Shown: piece after piece, positions 1 through 6,521 of the stretch
Position numbering within the stretch: position 1 is the first letter of the stretch
Layout: each line of letters begins with the position of its first letter
Assembly: GCA_002440885.1 (NCBI GenBank)
Contig: DJVY01000114.1
Coordinates: 3,514-15,208, forward strand
DNA length: 11,695 bases
Direction: 5' to 3'
DNA from: Bacteroidales bacterium UBA6244
GTDB lineage: Bacteria > Bacteroidota > Bacteroidia > Bacteroidales > F082
Notes under the pieces: model-generated
What the model was told of the DNA's origin: nothing
Database searches by the model: none
What the model saw: only the letters and a program-made list of their open reading frames with translations
Position numbers and translations under genes: made by a program

Positions 1-29
1 AGCCAACAACCAACCTTCCCGGACTTTGT

Positions 30-37
30 TATCTTTG
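30..37 (+). promoter_or_regulatory. Bacteroidota -7 box of the ygiQ gene
   Basis: TATCTTTG matches the TAnnTTTG consensus of the Bacteroidota primary sigma factor. It would start transcription around position 42, leaving a leader of about 15 bases before the ATG at 58. No TTG -33 element is visible at the usual 17-23 base spacing within the window. Confidence 0.55.
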
Positions 38-57
38 CAAACACTAAAATAACTGCA

Positions 58-1893
58 ATGCACGCTGACGATAGAAATAACTGGTTGCCTACTACGCTCA
101 AAGAAGTGAGAGACAGGGGATGGGATGAACTTGATGTAATATTGTTCAGTGGCGATGCTTACATCGATCACCCTTCGTTTGGTACAGCGGTAATAGGTCG
201 TGTGCTGGAAAGTGCCGGACTAAAGGTGGCCATTGTACCTCAGCCAAACTGGCGCGACGACCTGCGCGATTTTAAAAAGTTAGGCAAACCCAGACTTTTT
301 TTCGGGATATCAGCAGGAGTAATGGACTCGATGGTAAATCATTATACGGCGGGAAGGCGTTTGCGGTCAAATGACGCTTATACTCCCGGCAACAAGGCTG
401 GCTACCGCCCCGATTACCCCACCATTGTATACTCCGAAATCCTGAAAGAACTTTTCCCCGATGTGCCCATCGTGGCCGGTGGGGTAGAAGCCTCATTGCG
501 CCGACTTACACATTACGACTACTGGAAAGACAAACTCCTGCCATCGATGATTGTTCAGAGTAAAGTCGACCTTATTGTATATGGCATGGGCGAGAAACCC
601 ATTCTCCAGGTAGTCGATTTGATGGAAAAAGGGGTTCCGTTTCACAAAATTAATACCGTTCCGCAAACAGTTTTTAAGGTAGATTCTGTTGATAAAATTC
701 CGTTAAACAAAAACTGGGAAACCTTTGAGCTGAGTGCCCATGAGGTATGCCTGAACGATAAAATGGCCTATGCCCGCAATTTTAAAACCATAGAGGAAGA
801 GTCTAACCGCATTCACGCCCGCCGGTTGATTCAACAATCAGGTAACGAATATGTTGTGGTAAATCCGGCCATCCCATGGTTGGAGGAAAATGAAATTGAT
901 TTCGCCTTTGATTTGCCTTACACACGGCAACCTCACTATAAATACCAGGCCAAAGAGCCCATCCCGGCTTATGAAATGATAAAATTTTCGGTGAACATGC
1001 ACCGGGGCTGTTTTGGCGGCTGTAGTTTTTGTACCATCTCTGCCCATCAGGGCAAATTTATCTCGTCCAGATCGGAGAAATCGATTTTAAATGAGGTAGA
1101 GAAAGTAGCACAACTTCCTGGTTTTAAAGGCAATTTGACCGATTTAGGTGGGCCTTCGGCCAACATGTACCGCATGAAAGGCATCGACTTAAAACAGTGC
1201 GAAAAATGTAAGCGGCCATCGTGCATCTATCCCAACGTGTGCGCCAATCTGGGGGCTGATCACAGGCCTTTACTCGCCTTGTACCAAAAAGTAAGTGCCC
1301 TGCCCGGGATAAAAAAGATGACCATCGGGAGCGGTATCCGTTACGATTTGCTCATGCCCGAGCGGAATAAGGGCGGGGGCGCTGAAATGGATGAATACAT
1401 CAGAACAGTAGCCGAAAAACATGTATCAGGCCGTTTGAAAATTGCTCCTGAACATACTTCCGACGAGGTGCTGAAAATGATGCGGAAACCTCCTTTTGCC
1501 CTCTACCACAACTTTAAAAAGAAATTCCTTAATTATTCGGCCGACGCCGGATTAAAACAGCAAATCATACCCTATTTTATTTCCAGTCATCCGGGATGCA
1601 CCGAAGCCGATATGGCTCAACTGGCCGTGGACACCAAAGAAGCCGGACTGCAACTTGAACAGGTGCAGGATTTTACACCAACACCAATGACCACCGCTAC
1701 CGTGATGTACTACTCAGGTCTAAATCCGTATACCCTGAAACCAGTGTACTCGGCAAAAACTCCTGCCGAAAAGAAAGCCCAAAACATGTTTTTCTTCTGG
1801 TATAAACCTGAATTCCGTCAAGCGATAAAAAATAAATTATTGCAGCTTAAACGCCCCGATCTGGCCGACAGGCTGCTGGGTGGAAAACGCTAG
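58..1893 (+). CDS. ygiQ: YgiQ family radical SAM protein
   Basis: This is a 611-residue radical SAM enzyme of the YgiQ family, whose substrate is not established. The N-terminal third carries the YgiQ-type domain (LDVILFSGDAYIDHPSFG near residues 25-42, then a VEASLRRLTHYDYW stretch). The radical SAM cluster motif CxxxCxxC is C318, C322 and C325 in RGCFGGCSFC. A second cysteine group, C381, C384, C389 and C395, follows about 55 residues later and could bind another metal centre. KIAPEHTSDEV and the tail after about residue 560 match the family. It is shorter than the E. coli protein (over 700 residues), as in other Bacteroidota. The ATG at 58 is chosen because a TAnnTTTG box lies just upstream and the family starts near a WLPTT motif, present here at residues 9-13. 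The frame is open to the window edge, so a longer start cannot be excluded. Its TAG overlaps the stop of the convergent yebC gene. Confidence 0.93.
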   Translation: MHADDRNNWLPTTLKEVRDRGWDELDVILFSGDAYIDHPSFGTAVIGRVLESAGLKVAIVPQPNWRDDLRDFKKLGKPRLFFGISAGVMDSMVNHYTAGRRLRSNDAYTPGNKAGYRPDYPTIVYSEILKELFPDVPIVAGGVEASLRRLTHYDYWKDKLLPSMIVQSKVDLIVYGMGEKPILQVVDLMEKGVPFHKINTVPQTVFKVDSVDKIPLNKNWETFELSAHEVCLNDKMAYARNFKTIEEESNRIHARRLIQQSGNEYVVVNPAIPWLEENEIDFAFDLPYTRQPHYKYQAKEPIPAYEMIKFSVNMHRGCFGGCSFCTISAHQGKFISSRSEKSILNEVEKVAQLPGFKGNLTDLGGPSANMYRMKGIDLKQCEKCKRPSCIYPNVCANLGADHRPLLALYQKVSALPGIKKMTIGSGIRYDLLMPERNKGGGAEMDEYIRTVAEKHVSGRLKIAPEHTSDEVLKMMRKPPFALYHNFKKKFLNYSADAGLKQQIIPYFISSHPGCTEADMAQLAVDTKEAGLQLEQVQDFTPTPMTTATVMYYSGLNPYTLKPVYSAKTPAEKKAQNMFFFWYKPEFRQAIKNKLLQLKRPDLADRLLGGKR

Positions 1894-2600
1894 GCCATGT
1901 TGGTGAATACAGCCTGAACGTCCTCGTCGTCTTCTATTTTATCCAACATCTTATCGATGTCAACGACTTGTTCTTCTGTAAATTCAACCGGGGTAGTAGG
2001 ATAGCGTTGGAGGCTCGATTTTTTTATCTCTATGCCCAAATCCTCTATGCCTTTCATCAAAGCACCAAACTGGCTGTATTCGGCATAAGCGTAAACCATC
2101 CCCTCTTCTTCTTCAATTTCTTCCAGACCGAAGTCGATGAGCTCCAGTTCAAGTTCATCCAGATCCATGTCTGCTTTCTTTTCAAACTCAATAACGGCTT
2201 TGCGCGTAAACATGAAGTCGAGTGAGCCTGAGGGCACAAAAGCACCACCTGCTTTATTGAAATAGCTGCGTATGTTGGCCACGGTACGCGTGGTGTTGTC
2301 TGTAGCACATTCTACTACCACCAGTATGCCGTGTGGTCCTTTTCCTTCGTAAACCACTTCAACAATGGTTTCGGAGTCTTTTCCGGCAGCCCGTTTTATA
2401 GCAGCTTCAATGTTGTCTTTCGGTATGTTATGGGCTTTGGCGTTTTGAATAGCGTTGCGCAGTTTTACGTTGGAATCGGGATCAGGGCCTCCTTCTTTGG
2501 CGGCCATCGTGATAATTTTTCCCAATCTGGGGAAAATGCGCGACATCTGTCCCCATCGTTTCATTTTTGCAGCTTTGCGGTATTCAAATGCTCTTCCCAT
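1890..2600 (-). CDS. yebC: YebC/PmpR (TACO1) family protein
   Basis: This is a 236-residue protein of the YebC/TACO1 family. The family was annotated as transcriptional regulators; more recent work on relatives assigns a role in translation, relieving ribosome stalls. The N-terminal basic domain shows the hallmarks ITMAAKEGGPDPDSN (residues 30-44) and NIPKDNIEAAIKRAAG (58-73), followed by VYEGKGPHG and an acidic C-terminal half ending EDDEDVQAVFTNMA. It begins MGRAFEYRKAAKMKRW rather than the MAGHSKW of classical YebC, so it belongs to the MGR-starting branch, as do YeeI/YebC2-like proteins; that branch assignment is tentative. The start is fixed by the family N-terminus. The leader is an A-rich tract (nine A then TAAAA on the coding strand) with no Shine-Dalgarno sequence. 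It lies 69 bases downstream of the isomerase-like gene on the same strand, with its own -7 box, and its stop overlaps that of the convergent ygiQ. Confidence 0.95.
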   Translation of the reverse strand: MGRAFEYRKAAKMKRWGQMSRIFPRLGKIITMAAKEGGPDPDSNVKLRNAIQNAKAHNIPKDNIEAAIKRAAGKDSETIVEVVYEGKGPHGILVVVECATDNTTRTVANIRSYFNKAGGAFVPSGSLDFMFTRKAVIEFEKKADMDLDELELELIDFGLEEIEEEEGMVYAYAEYSQFGALMKGIEDLGIEIKKSSLQRYPTTPVEFTEEQVVDIDKMLDKIEDDEDVQAVFTNMA

Positions 2601-2630
2601 TTTTATTTTTTTTTAATGATTTTCAGGCGT

Positions 2631-2638
2631 CAAAATTA
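2631..2638 (-). promoter_or_regulatory. -7 box upstream of yebC
   Basis: On the minus strand this reads TAATTTTG, a full TAnnTTTG match, 30 bases upstream of the yebC ATG. No TTG lies at the normal -33 spacing, so the promoter may be weak, or yebC may also be reached by readthrough from the upstream gene, since no strong terminator separates them. Confidence 0.5.
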
Positions 2639-2669
2639 TTAAATCCTGAGCAATAGTTGATAGTTGTCT

Positions 2670-3935
2670 TTATTTTTGTTTGTCGTCAGCAATAAACAGG
2701 TTGTGGTAATTGGTTAATAGCGTTTTATGGTGCCCAAAAACCAACACCACATGGTTGCCTAACGGATTGTTGAGCAGCTGTTGCAGCGAAGCGGTGTCAT
2801 CGGTGAGGATGTCCAGCTGGGTTCTGCATAAAAACGCTGAATTGCCGCTGCTGGTAATTTTTCCCTCCAATATCCAAAGTTCATCTGTGTTTTTTCCGCC
2901 CAGCCGGAAAACAGTACAGGGCTGTGGACTAACATATCCGCGAATCCCGATGCCAATATTGGTCTCAAAATGACTTAAAATGTCGAACGAGCTGGTCATG
3001 CGCAAGGCGATGGTGCAGTGCGCCAGACGAAGAAGTCCGGTGTCAGGCTCAACGAAGGCGGGATTGGCCATCCACGACGGGGCGTTGAGCAGGTGTTTTG
3101 CCCAAAGCATGCCCAGTGTGCTCACAACATCGCCTTCACATCCCGATACCAGGTGGTCGTCGTTTAACTGCGCCAAAGCAAAACATCCGGTGGTGTGATG
3201 TTTTTCAACCAAATCAAAACACCTGACAGATAGCGCGCTAAGCTTGTATTGCCTGGCAATTTCCTGCAATCCGGAGTACACCTCTGTCGCCTTGCGGAAG
3301 TCGGTTTTGTCAGGCCCATCAATTGTTTGGGCTTGACTGATGAATTGTTCAATGGCCGGTAAATTTGACGAAGCATCGGTTTCACTCATCTTGGTTTCCA
3401 GCAATTCCATGTCCAGAGGCAACACTTCTGCACCCCAAGTCCGGGTGAGGGTGGCATAATCGGGTTGACTGGCAATAAGCCAATCAGAAGGTTGTCCTAC
3501 CATGCCAATGCGCGAGTGATGCATTTTTTTGTGAGCAACACTTAAACGAATGAACTCTGAAAGTTCCGACAATGCTTTTACGTAGTCAGGTGAGGAGAAC
3601 AGCAGGATTTGCCCGGGATGGCTGTCTTGCCTGAGCCTGGCCATAATTTCCATGGCGGCAGGTAAGGAATTGTTGGCCGGATGCGCCAATAAAAGAACCG
3701 GGTGATTGTTTTTTGGTTTCAGATTTTGGATGGCGTTTAATACTTTCTTTTCCGTTCCACCGGTGAGTATCAAAAACAACAAGGGCTCATCGGAAGGGAA
3801 GTCGGCCACAGGGATCATTTGTCCGTTCATGCGATCGAGCAGCTCGAACCAGGGCCTGCCAATTTTCTCAAAATCGTCTGATTCTGACGGCATGGAGGCT
3901 AATGCCATATAATGAAAGGAATAGGGTATTGACAT
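2670..3935 (-). CDS. L-fucose isomerase-like protein (COG2407 type)
   Basis: This 421-residue protein resembles the short L-fucose/L-arabinose isomerase superfamily members grouped as COG2407. The C-terminal half carries the family signatures: GCFALAQLNDDHLVSGCEGD (residues 250-269) followed by a helix and WMANP (288-292), then LAHCTIAL (304-311), then HFETNIGIGIRGYV (322-335). E267/D269 and H306 are the likely metal or substrate ligands by analogy with FucI; I infer this and cannot align it here. The N-terminal half looks like a Rossmann-type fold and is poorly conserved. Isomerase activity is unproven: many such proteins are annotated only as fucose isomerase-like. A longer frame from a TTG at 3959 exists, but that codon is inside the promoter -7 box, so the ATG at 3935 is preferred. 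It follows the DUF89 gene on the same strand after a 64-base gap that contains its own promoter. Confidence 0.8.
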   Translation of the reverse strand: MSIPYSFHYMALASMPSESDDFEKIGRPWFELLDRMNGQMIPVADFPSDEPLLFLILTGGTEKKVLNAIQNLKPKNNHPVLLLAHPANNSLPAAMEIMARLRQDSHPGQILLFSSPDYVKALSELSEFIRLSVAHKKMHHSRIGMVGQPSDWLIASQPDYATLTRTWGAEVLPLDMELLETKMSETDASSNLPAIEQFISQAQTIDGPDKTDFRKATEVYSGLQEIARQYKLSALSVRCFDLVEKHHTTGCFALAQLNDDHLVSGCEGDVVSTLGMLWAKHLLNAPSWMANPAFVEPDTGLLRLAHCTIALRMTSSFDILSHFETNIGIGIRGYVSPQPCTVFRLGGKNTDELWILEGKITSSGNSAFLCRTQLDILTDDTASLQQLLNNPLGNHVVLVFGHHKTLLTNYHNLFIADDKQK

Positions 3936-3956
3936 ATCTTTTCTGAAAAAACACCA

Positions 3957-3985
3957 CAAAGGTAAGCTTTACCTTCACATGTCAA
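3957..3985 (-). promoter_or_regulatory. Promoter of the fucose isomerase-like gene
   Basis: On the minus strand TTG (3985-3983) is followed after 18 bases by TACCTTTG (3964-3957), a complete Bacteroidota -33/-7 pair. Transcription would begin near 3952, giving a leader of about 16 bases before the ATG at 3935. This rules out the longer TTG start at 3959, which is part of the -7 box. Confidence 0.7.
3959..3975. repeat. Inverted repeat over the isomerase-like gene promoter
   Basis: AAGGTAA-GCT-TTACCTT on the plus strand has 7-base perfect arms around a 3-base centre. It covers most of the -7 box and the adjacent spacer of the promoter, where a repressor would block polymerase. Alternatively, as RNA it is a low-GC hairpin near the end of the DUF89 transcript, with six T's several bases downstream, which would make a poor terminator. 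Confidence 0.4.
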
Positions 3986-3999
3986 CTGTAAAATGAGGG

Positions 4000-4845
4000 C
4001 TAAACTCTTGCATCTTTTAACACAATATCATTCTCGTTAACACCGAGATGATGTGCGATGACATGACATTTGGCTTTGAGCAAAAAAAATACGGGACGTT
4101 TAGCTTCGGAAAGTGTTTCGTAATTTCCCTGACCTTTGCTAATAATCATATCGGCGTTTTCAAAAGCATGACTAAATTCGTCGCTGCAATCGTTAAGCAA
4201 GATGCCCGGGGCATCAGAACCCGATGAAATGATGGATGCAACTTCTTGAATTCCGGAGGCCAACGCATCTTCCATGGTAACATCGTTTATCACCGGATGC
4301 TCACGCACAACATAGGTTACAGGTTTCTGCATGGCTTCGATGAGTATTTTGTCGAATACCGACTCACCGGAATTGTCGCCCAGGTAGAGAATGGATTTTG
4401 CTGTCGCTAAGGTGCTTTTAAACGCATCCAGGTGACAGATGGCCAAAGGTTGACCCAGAATAGTCAGGAGGTCTTGTTCCATATCGAAAGGCTTTGACAT
4501 CCCCAGATCAATCACGTTTCCGGCAATGGCAATGCGGATGGCAGTAAGTAACTTGTTATCGGAAGTGTTTACATGCTCCTGCAGACTATCGTAGAGCTTT
4601 AAAGCCTGTGCTATATGTATTGCTTTCTGATTTTTGTAGGGATCGTTGTTTCCTGTCATTTCCCGGATGGTTCGGTAAATGATTTTTCCCATTTCAGGCG
4701 GTGTGCTTTCAACGGAAAATGAAGCAATTTTATTCCCAATGACGTCCAGCATTTTTTTTATCAGTAATTCATCGGAGGTAGCCACTCTGCCGGTGGCCAG
4801 CGTTTGCTTCATAAAACAAGGAATACAATCAAGGTAGGTTCTCAT
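4000..4845 (-). CDS. DUF89/ARMT1-like damage-control phosphatase
   Basis: This 281-residue protein belongs to the DUF89 metal-dependent phosphatase family. Characterised members hydrolyse damaged or excess sugar phosphates and phosphopantetheine derivatives. The stand-alone prokaryotic subfamily with an N-terminal CxxC fits best: C7 and C10 in DCIPC. Motifs in order: AGNVIDLG (108-115), YLGDNSGESVFDK (154-166) with metal-ligand candidates D157 and N158, VVREHPVINDVTMEDA (179-194), and ADMIISKGQGNYETL (231-245). The tail KAKCHVIAHHLGV (257-269) is also typical. Start choice: the longest frame begins at 4905, but its extra 20 residues would read through the upstream terminator hairpin and the promoter. 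The ATG at 4845 gives the canonical MRTYLDCIPC start. The substrate is unknown. The neighbouring isomerase-like gene suggests a sugar-related compound, by inference only. Confidence 0.9.
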   Translation of the reverse strand: MRTYLDCIPCFMKQTLATGRVATSDELLIKKMLDVIGNKIASFSVESTPPEMGKIIYRTIREMTGNNDPYKNQKAIHIAQALKLYDSLQEHVNTSDNKLLTAIRIAIAGNVIDLGMSKPFDMEQDLLTILGQPLAICHLDAFKSTLATAKSILYLGDNSGESVFDKILIEAMQKPVTYVVREHPVINDVTMEDALASGIQEVASIISSGSDAPGILLNDCSDEFSHAFENADMIISKGQGNYETLSEAKRPVFFLLKAKCHVIAHHLGVNENDIVLKDARV

Positions 4846-4863
4846 AGCGATATTGTCTGATGA

Positions 4864-4893
4864 CAAAATTAGCCAAAACACCGTTGCTCCAAA
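4864..4893 (-). promoter_or_regulatory. Promoter of the DUF89 gene
   Basis: On the minus strand TTTG (4893-4890) is followed after 18 bases by TAATTTTG (4871-4864), a good Bacteroidota -33/-7 pair. The start of transcription would be near 4858, 13 or so bases before the ATG at 4845. The -33 element is in the loop of the terminator that ends the upstream flavoprotein transcript. Confidence 0.65.
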
Positions 4894-4909
4894 GAGATGG
4901 AGCAACGGT
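4875..4909 (-). terminator. Intrinsic terminator after the flavoprotein gene
   Basis: A perfect 11-bp stem (ACCGTTGCTCC pairing with GGAGCAACGGT, 4880-4909) encloses an 8-base loop. In the minus-strand direction it is followed by GTTTT (4879-4875). It begins 15 bases after the flavoprotein stop, so it most likely ends that transcript. The T tract is short, so efficiency may be partial. No T tract follows in the plus direction, so it is not bidirectional. Confidence 0.8.
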
Positions 4910-4923
4910 ATGGATTAATTTGG

Positions 4924-6285
4924 TTACTGGTTGAAGTATTTTAATATTTGTGCCGACGCGTTTTCCGCGGCTTTTATGAGCGGGTATCCTGCCGGAGACG
5001 CTGTTAGCAGCGGGTGCGTACCAATTTGAGCCGTGAGGATCGAGTTAATGCTCATCCGGTTTTGGATAATTATGCCAATGGTATTGGTCAATTCACCTAT
5101 CGACAAACCTCCGGCTACTTCACCCCCTAAAATTACACCTGATTCTTTCCCTACAATGAGTTTAACCTTTTGGGTGTGGGTATCGCTCAAACTGCCTGGG
5201 TGTCTGTCGATGCCTTCAAAAACACCGGTGATGATGTCGAAACCTTCTTTTCTGGCAACGGTTTCAGTGAGTCCGGCTACGCCAATGCCTGTATTTCCGA
5301 TGGCGGTTGCAAAAATGGAGATGGTGCCGCTAAAGGTTTTTATGGCAGAGAGTTTATACAGATTCATGCCCGCTATGCGTGCTTCGGCACAAGCGGTGGA
5401 CGCCAACATAACAGGACTGGGCTTTCGGGTGACGAAATCTCTTTTCTCAGCGCAGTCGCCAACGGCAAATATATTCGGGTCGTCGGTACGCATGTATTCA
5501 TCAACTTTGATAAAACCACTATCACTTACAGGCAGCCCTGATTCTTTTGCCAGCCTGCTGTTGGGCTGATATCCCATGGCAATGACTACGGCATCTACAT
5601 CAATGGAGGTTCCGTCCTCGAAAACAACCTGTTCTACTTTTTTGTTGCCTAGAATTTCTTTAACTCCTTTGTCTGTCATTACGTTTACACCTCGCTGGGT
5701 GAGCAACTTTTCTGCTATCAAACCAAATTCCGGATCGAAAGCCAATCCAAGTATGTTGGGTAGTTTTTCGATGAGAATGACCTGCTTGCCACTTTTTTGC
5801 AGCTCGTCGGAGAGCTCCACGCCAATAAAACCTGCGCCAATCACAGCAATAGTTTTGCTGTCTTTTATTTTTTGCTGCATGTCGTCAAGGTATACCTTGT
5901 CTTTGGGTACAAAAAATACCTGATCGAGTTGGGTTCCATTTAGCCAATGGGGATGCAAGGGTGTTGATCCCGTGCCAATGATTAGTTTGTCGTACGAAAT
6001 CACTTCACCTGAAATGAGCTTGACTGTTTTAGCCTGCCTGTCGATAGATGCGACATCGTTGTGAATTACGTCAACCCCGGAACTGTCAAAGGCTTTCTCG
6101 GCCGGGAGTATGTTGTTGTCGGTTGAGCTAACCGACCCAAAAACATAAGGGATGCCGCAGGGGATAAGGGTTTTCTCATTCCTGGTGATGACCAGCACTT
6201 TTTTATTGTTGTAAATTCTTTTTGCAGTTGTGGCAGCTACCATTCCGGCTGCGCTGCTTCCGATTATTAAAACATCTGTATCCAT
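4924..6285 (-). CDS. CoA-disulfide reductase/NADH oxidase-like FAD oxidoreductase
   Basis: This 453-residue enzyme belongs to the single-cysteine branch of the pyridine nucleotide-disulfide oxidoreductases (NADH oxidase, CoA-disulfide reductase, NAD(P)H persulfide/sulfur reductase). It has an FAD-binding IIGSSAAGMVAA (7-18), a lone redox cysteine C43 in LIPCGIPY, an NAD(P)H-binding VIGAGFIGVELSDEL (148-162) with E173 at the end of the second strand, which favours NADH, and the second FAD motif NIFAVGDCAE (271-280). A C-terminal dimerisation domain follows, with IGTHPLLTASPAGYPL (421-436). Which acceptor it reduces cannot be read from sequence. The longest frame starts at 6363, but that ATG is the edge of a 16-bp palindrome and the -7 box is inside the extension. 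The ATG at 6285 gives MDTDVLIIGSS, the family start. The gene is followed by its own terminator and is divergent from the C69 peptidase. Confidence 0.9.
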   Translation of the reverse strand: MDTDVLIIGSSAAGMVAATTAKRIYNNKKVLVITRNEKTLIPCGIPYVFGSVSSTDNNILPAEKAFDSSGVDVIHNDVASIDRQAKTVKLISGEVISYDKLIIGTGSTPLHPHWLNGTQLDQVFFVPKDKVYLDDMQQKIKDSKTIAVIGAGFIGVELSDELQKSGKQVILIEKLPNILGLAFDPEFGLIAEKLLTQRGVNVMTDKGVKEILGNKKVEQVVFEDGTSIDVDAVVIAMGYQPNSRLAKESGLPVSDSGFIKVDEYMRTDDPNIFAVGDCAEKRDFVTRKPSPVMLASTACAEARIAGMNLYKLSAIKTFSGTISIFATAIGNTGIGVAGLTETVARKEGFDIITGVFEGIDRHPGSLSDTHTQKVKLIVGKESGVILGGEVAGGLSIGELTNTIGIIIQNRMSINSILTAQIGTHPLLTASPAGYPLIKAAENASAQILKYFNQ

Positions 6286-6339
6286 AAAATTGAATTTAAA
6301 TATGTGTTCATTTCCCGGATATTGAAGGAAAATGTTCTG

Positions 6340-6347
6340 CAAAGGTA
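6340..6347 (-). promoter_or_regulatory. -7 box of the flavoprotein gene
   Basis: The minus strand reads TACCTTTG, a full TAnnTTTG match, 54 bases before the ATG at 6285. There is no TTG at -33; instead the spacer is occupied by a 16-bp palindrome. A promoter with a poor -33 element and adjacent dyads suggests dependence on a regulator. Confidence 0.6.
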
Positions 6348-6363
6348 ATGAACCATGGTTCAT
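6348..6363. promoter_or_regulatory. 16-bp perfect palindrome, candidate operator
   Basis: ATGAACCATGGTTCAT is its own reverse complement over all 16 bases. It directly abuts the flavoprotein -7 box and fills the spacer, so a bound dimeric regulator would contact or exclude RNA polymerase. I do not recognise the motif as that of a specific regulator. Confidence 0.6.
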
Positions 6364-6389
6364 ATAAAGATATAAACAGACATAGGTTG

Positions 6390-6405
6390 TTTGACATATG
6401 TCACA
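6390..6405. promoter_or_regulatory. Candidate Crp-type regulator site
   Basis: TTTGACATATGTCACA matches TGTGA-N6-TCACA at 9 of 10 specified positions and contains the perfect 12-bp palindrome TGACATATGTCA (6392-6403). Its centre is roughly 60-65 bases upstream of the predicted flavoprotein start point, a position where Crp-family activators commonly act. It could also serve the divergent peptidase gene. No regulator gene is in the window, so this is a motif match only. Confidence 0.4.
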
Positions 6406-6431
6406 TATGGGTGAGATATATATTTAGCCTG

Positions 6432-6443
6432 TTTCTATAGAAA
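6432..6443. repeat. 12-bp perfect palindrome in the divergent region
   Basis: TTTCTATAGAAA is a perfect dyad 78 bases upstream of the peptidase ATG and 40 bases (centre to centre) from the neighbouring palindrome. It is AT-rich and could be chance, or a third protein-binding site of the divergent control region. Between it and the ATG at 6522 I find no convincing TAnnTTTG promoter for the peptidase gene. Confidence 0.35.
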
Positions 6444-6521
6444 TCTAGTTTATTTCTTGCATATGACTTCTGTTTTTTATTAAATTTACACCTTTTGTTA
6501 CTGTAAATCAATATCATTATT

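Noticed and set aside
2601..2614. T-rich tract as a phase-variation repeat or terminator
   Set aside because: The nine-T run is the A-rich leader of yebC on the coding strand. It has no GC stem before it, and A-rich leaders are normal in Bacteroidota.
3936..3959. N-terminal extension of the isomerase-like protein from a TTG start
   Set aside because: The TTG is the end of the TACCTTTG -7 box, so it cannot be in the mRNA made from that promoter.
4846..4905. 20-residue N-terminal extension of the DUF89 protein
   Set aside because: The extension would be encoded by the upstream terminator hairpin and the promoter, and the family begins at the MRTYLDCIPC start.
5033..5569. 178-residue open frame on the plus strand
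   Set aside because: It lies wholly inside the flavoprotein gene on the opposite strand, which has complete family motifs. The translated product has no recognisable domain and no promoter precedes it.
6286..6363. 26-residue N-terminal extension of the flavoprotein
   Set aside because: Its ATG is the edge of the 16-bp palindrome upstream of the -7 box, and the FAD-binding N-terminus starts normally at 6285.
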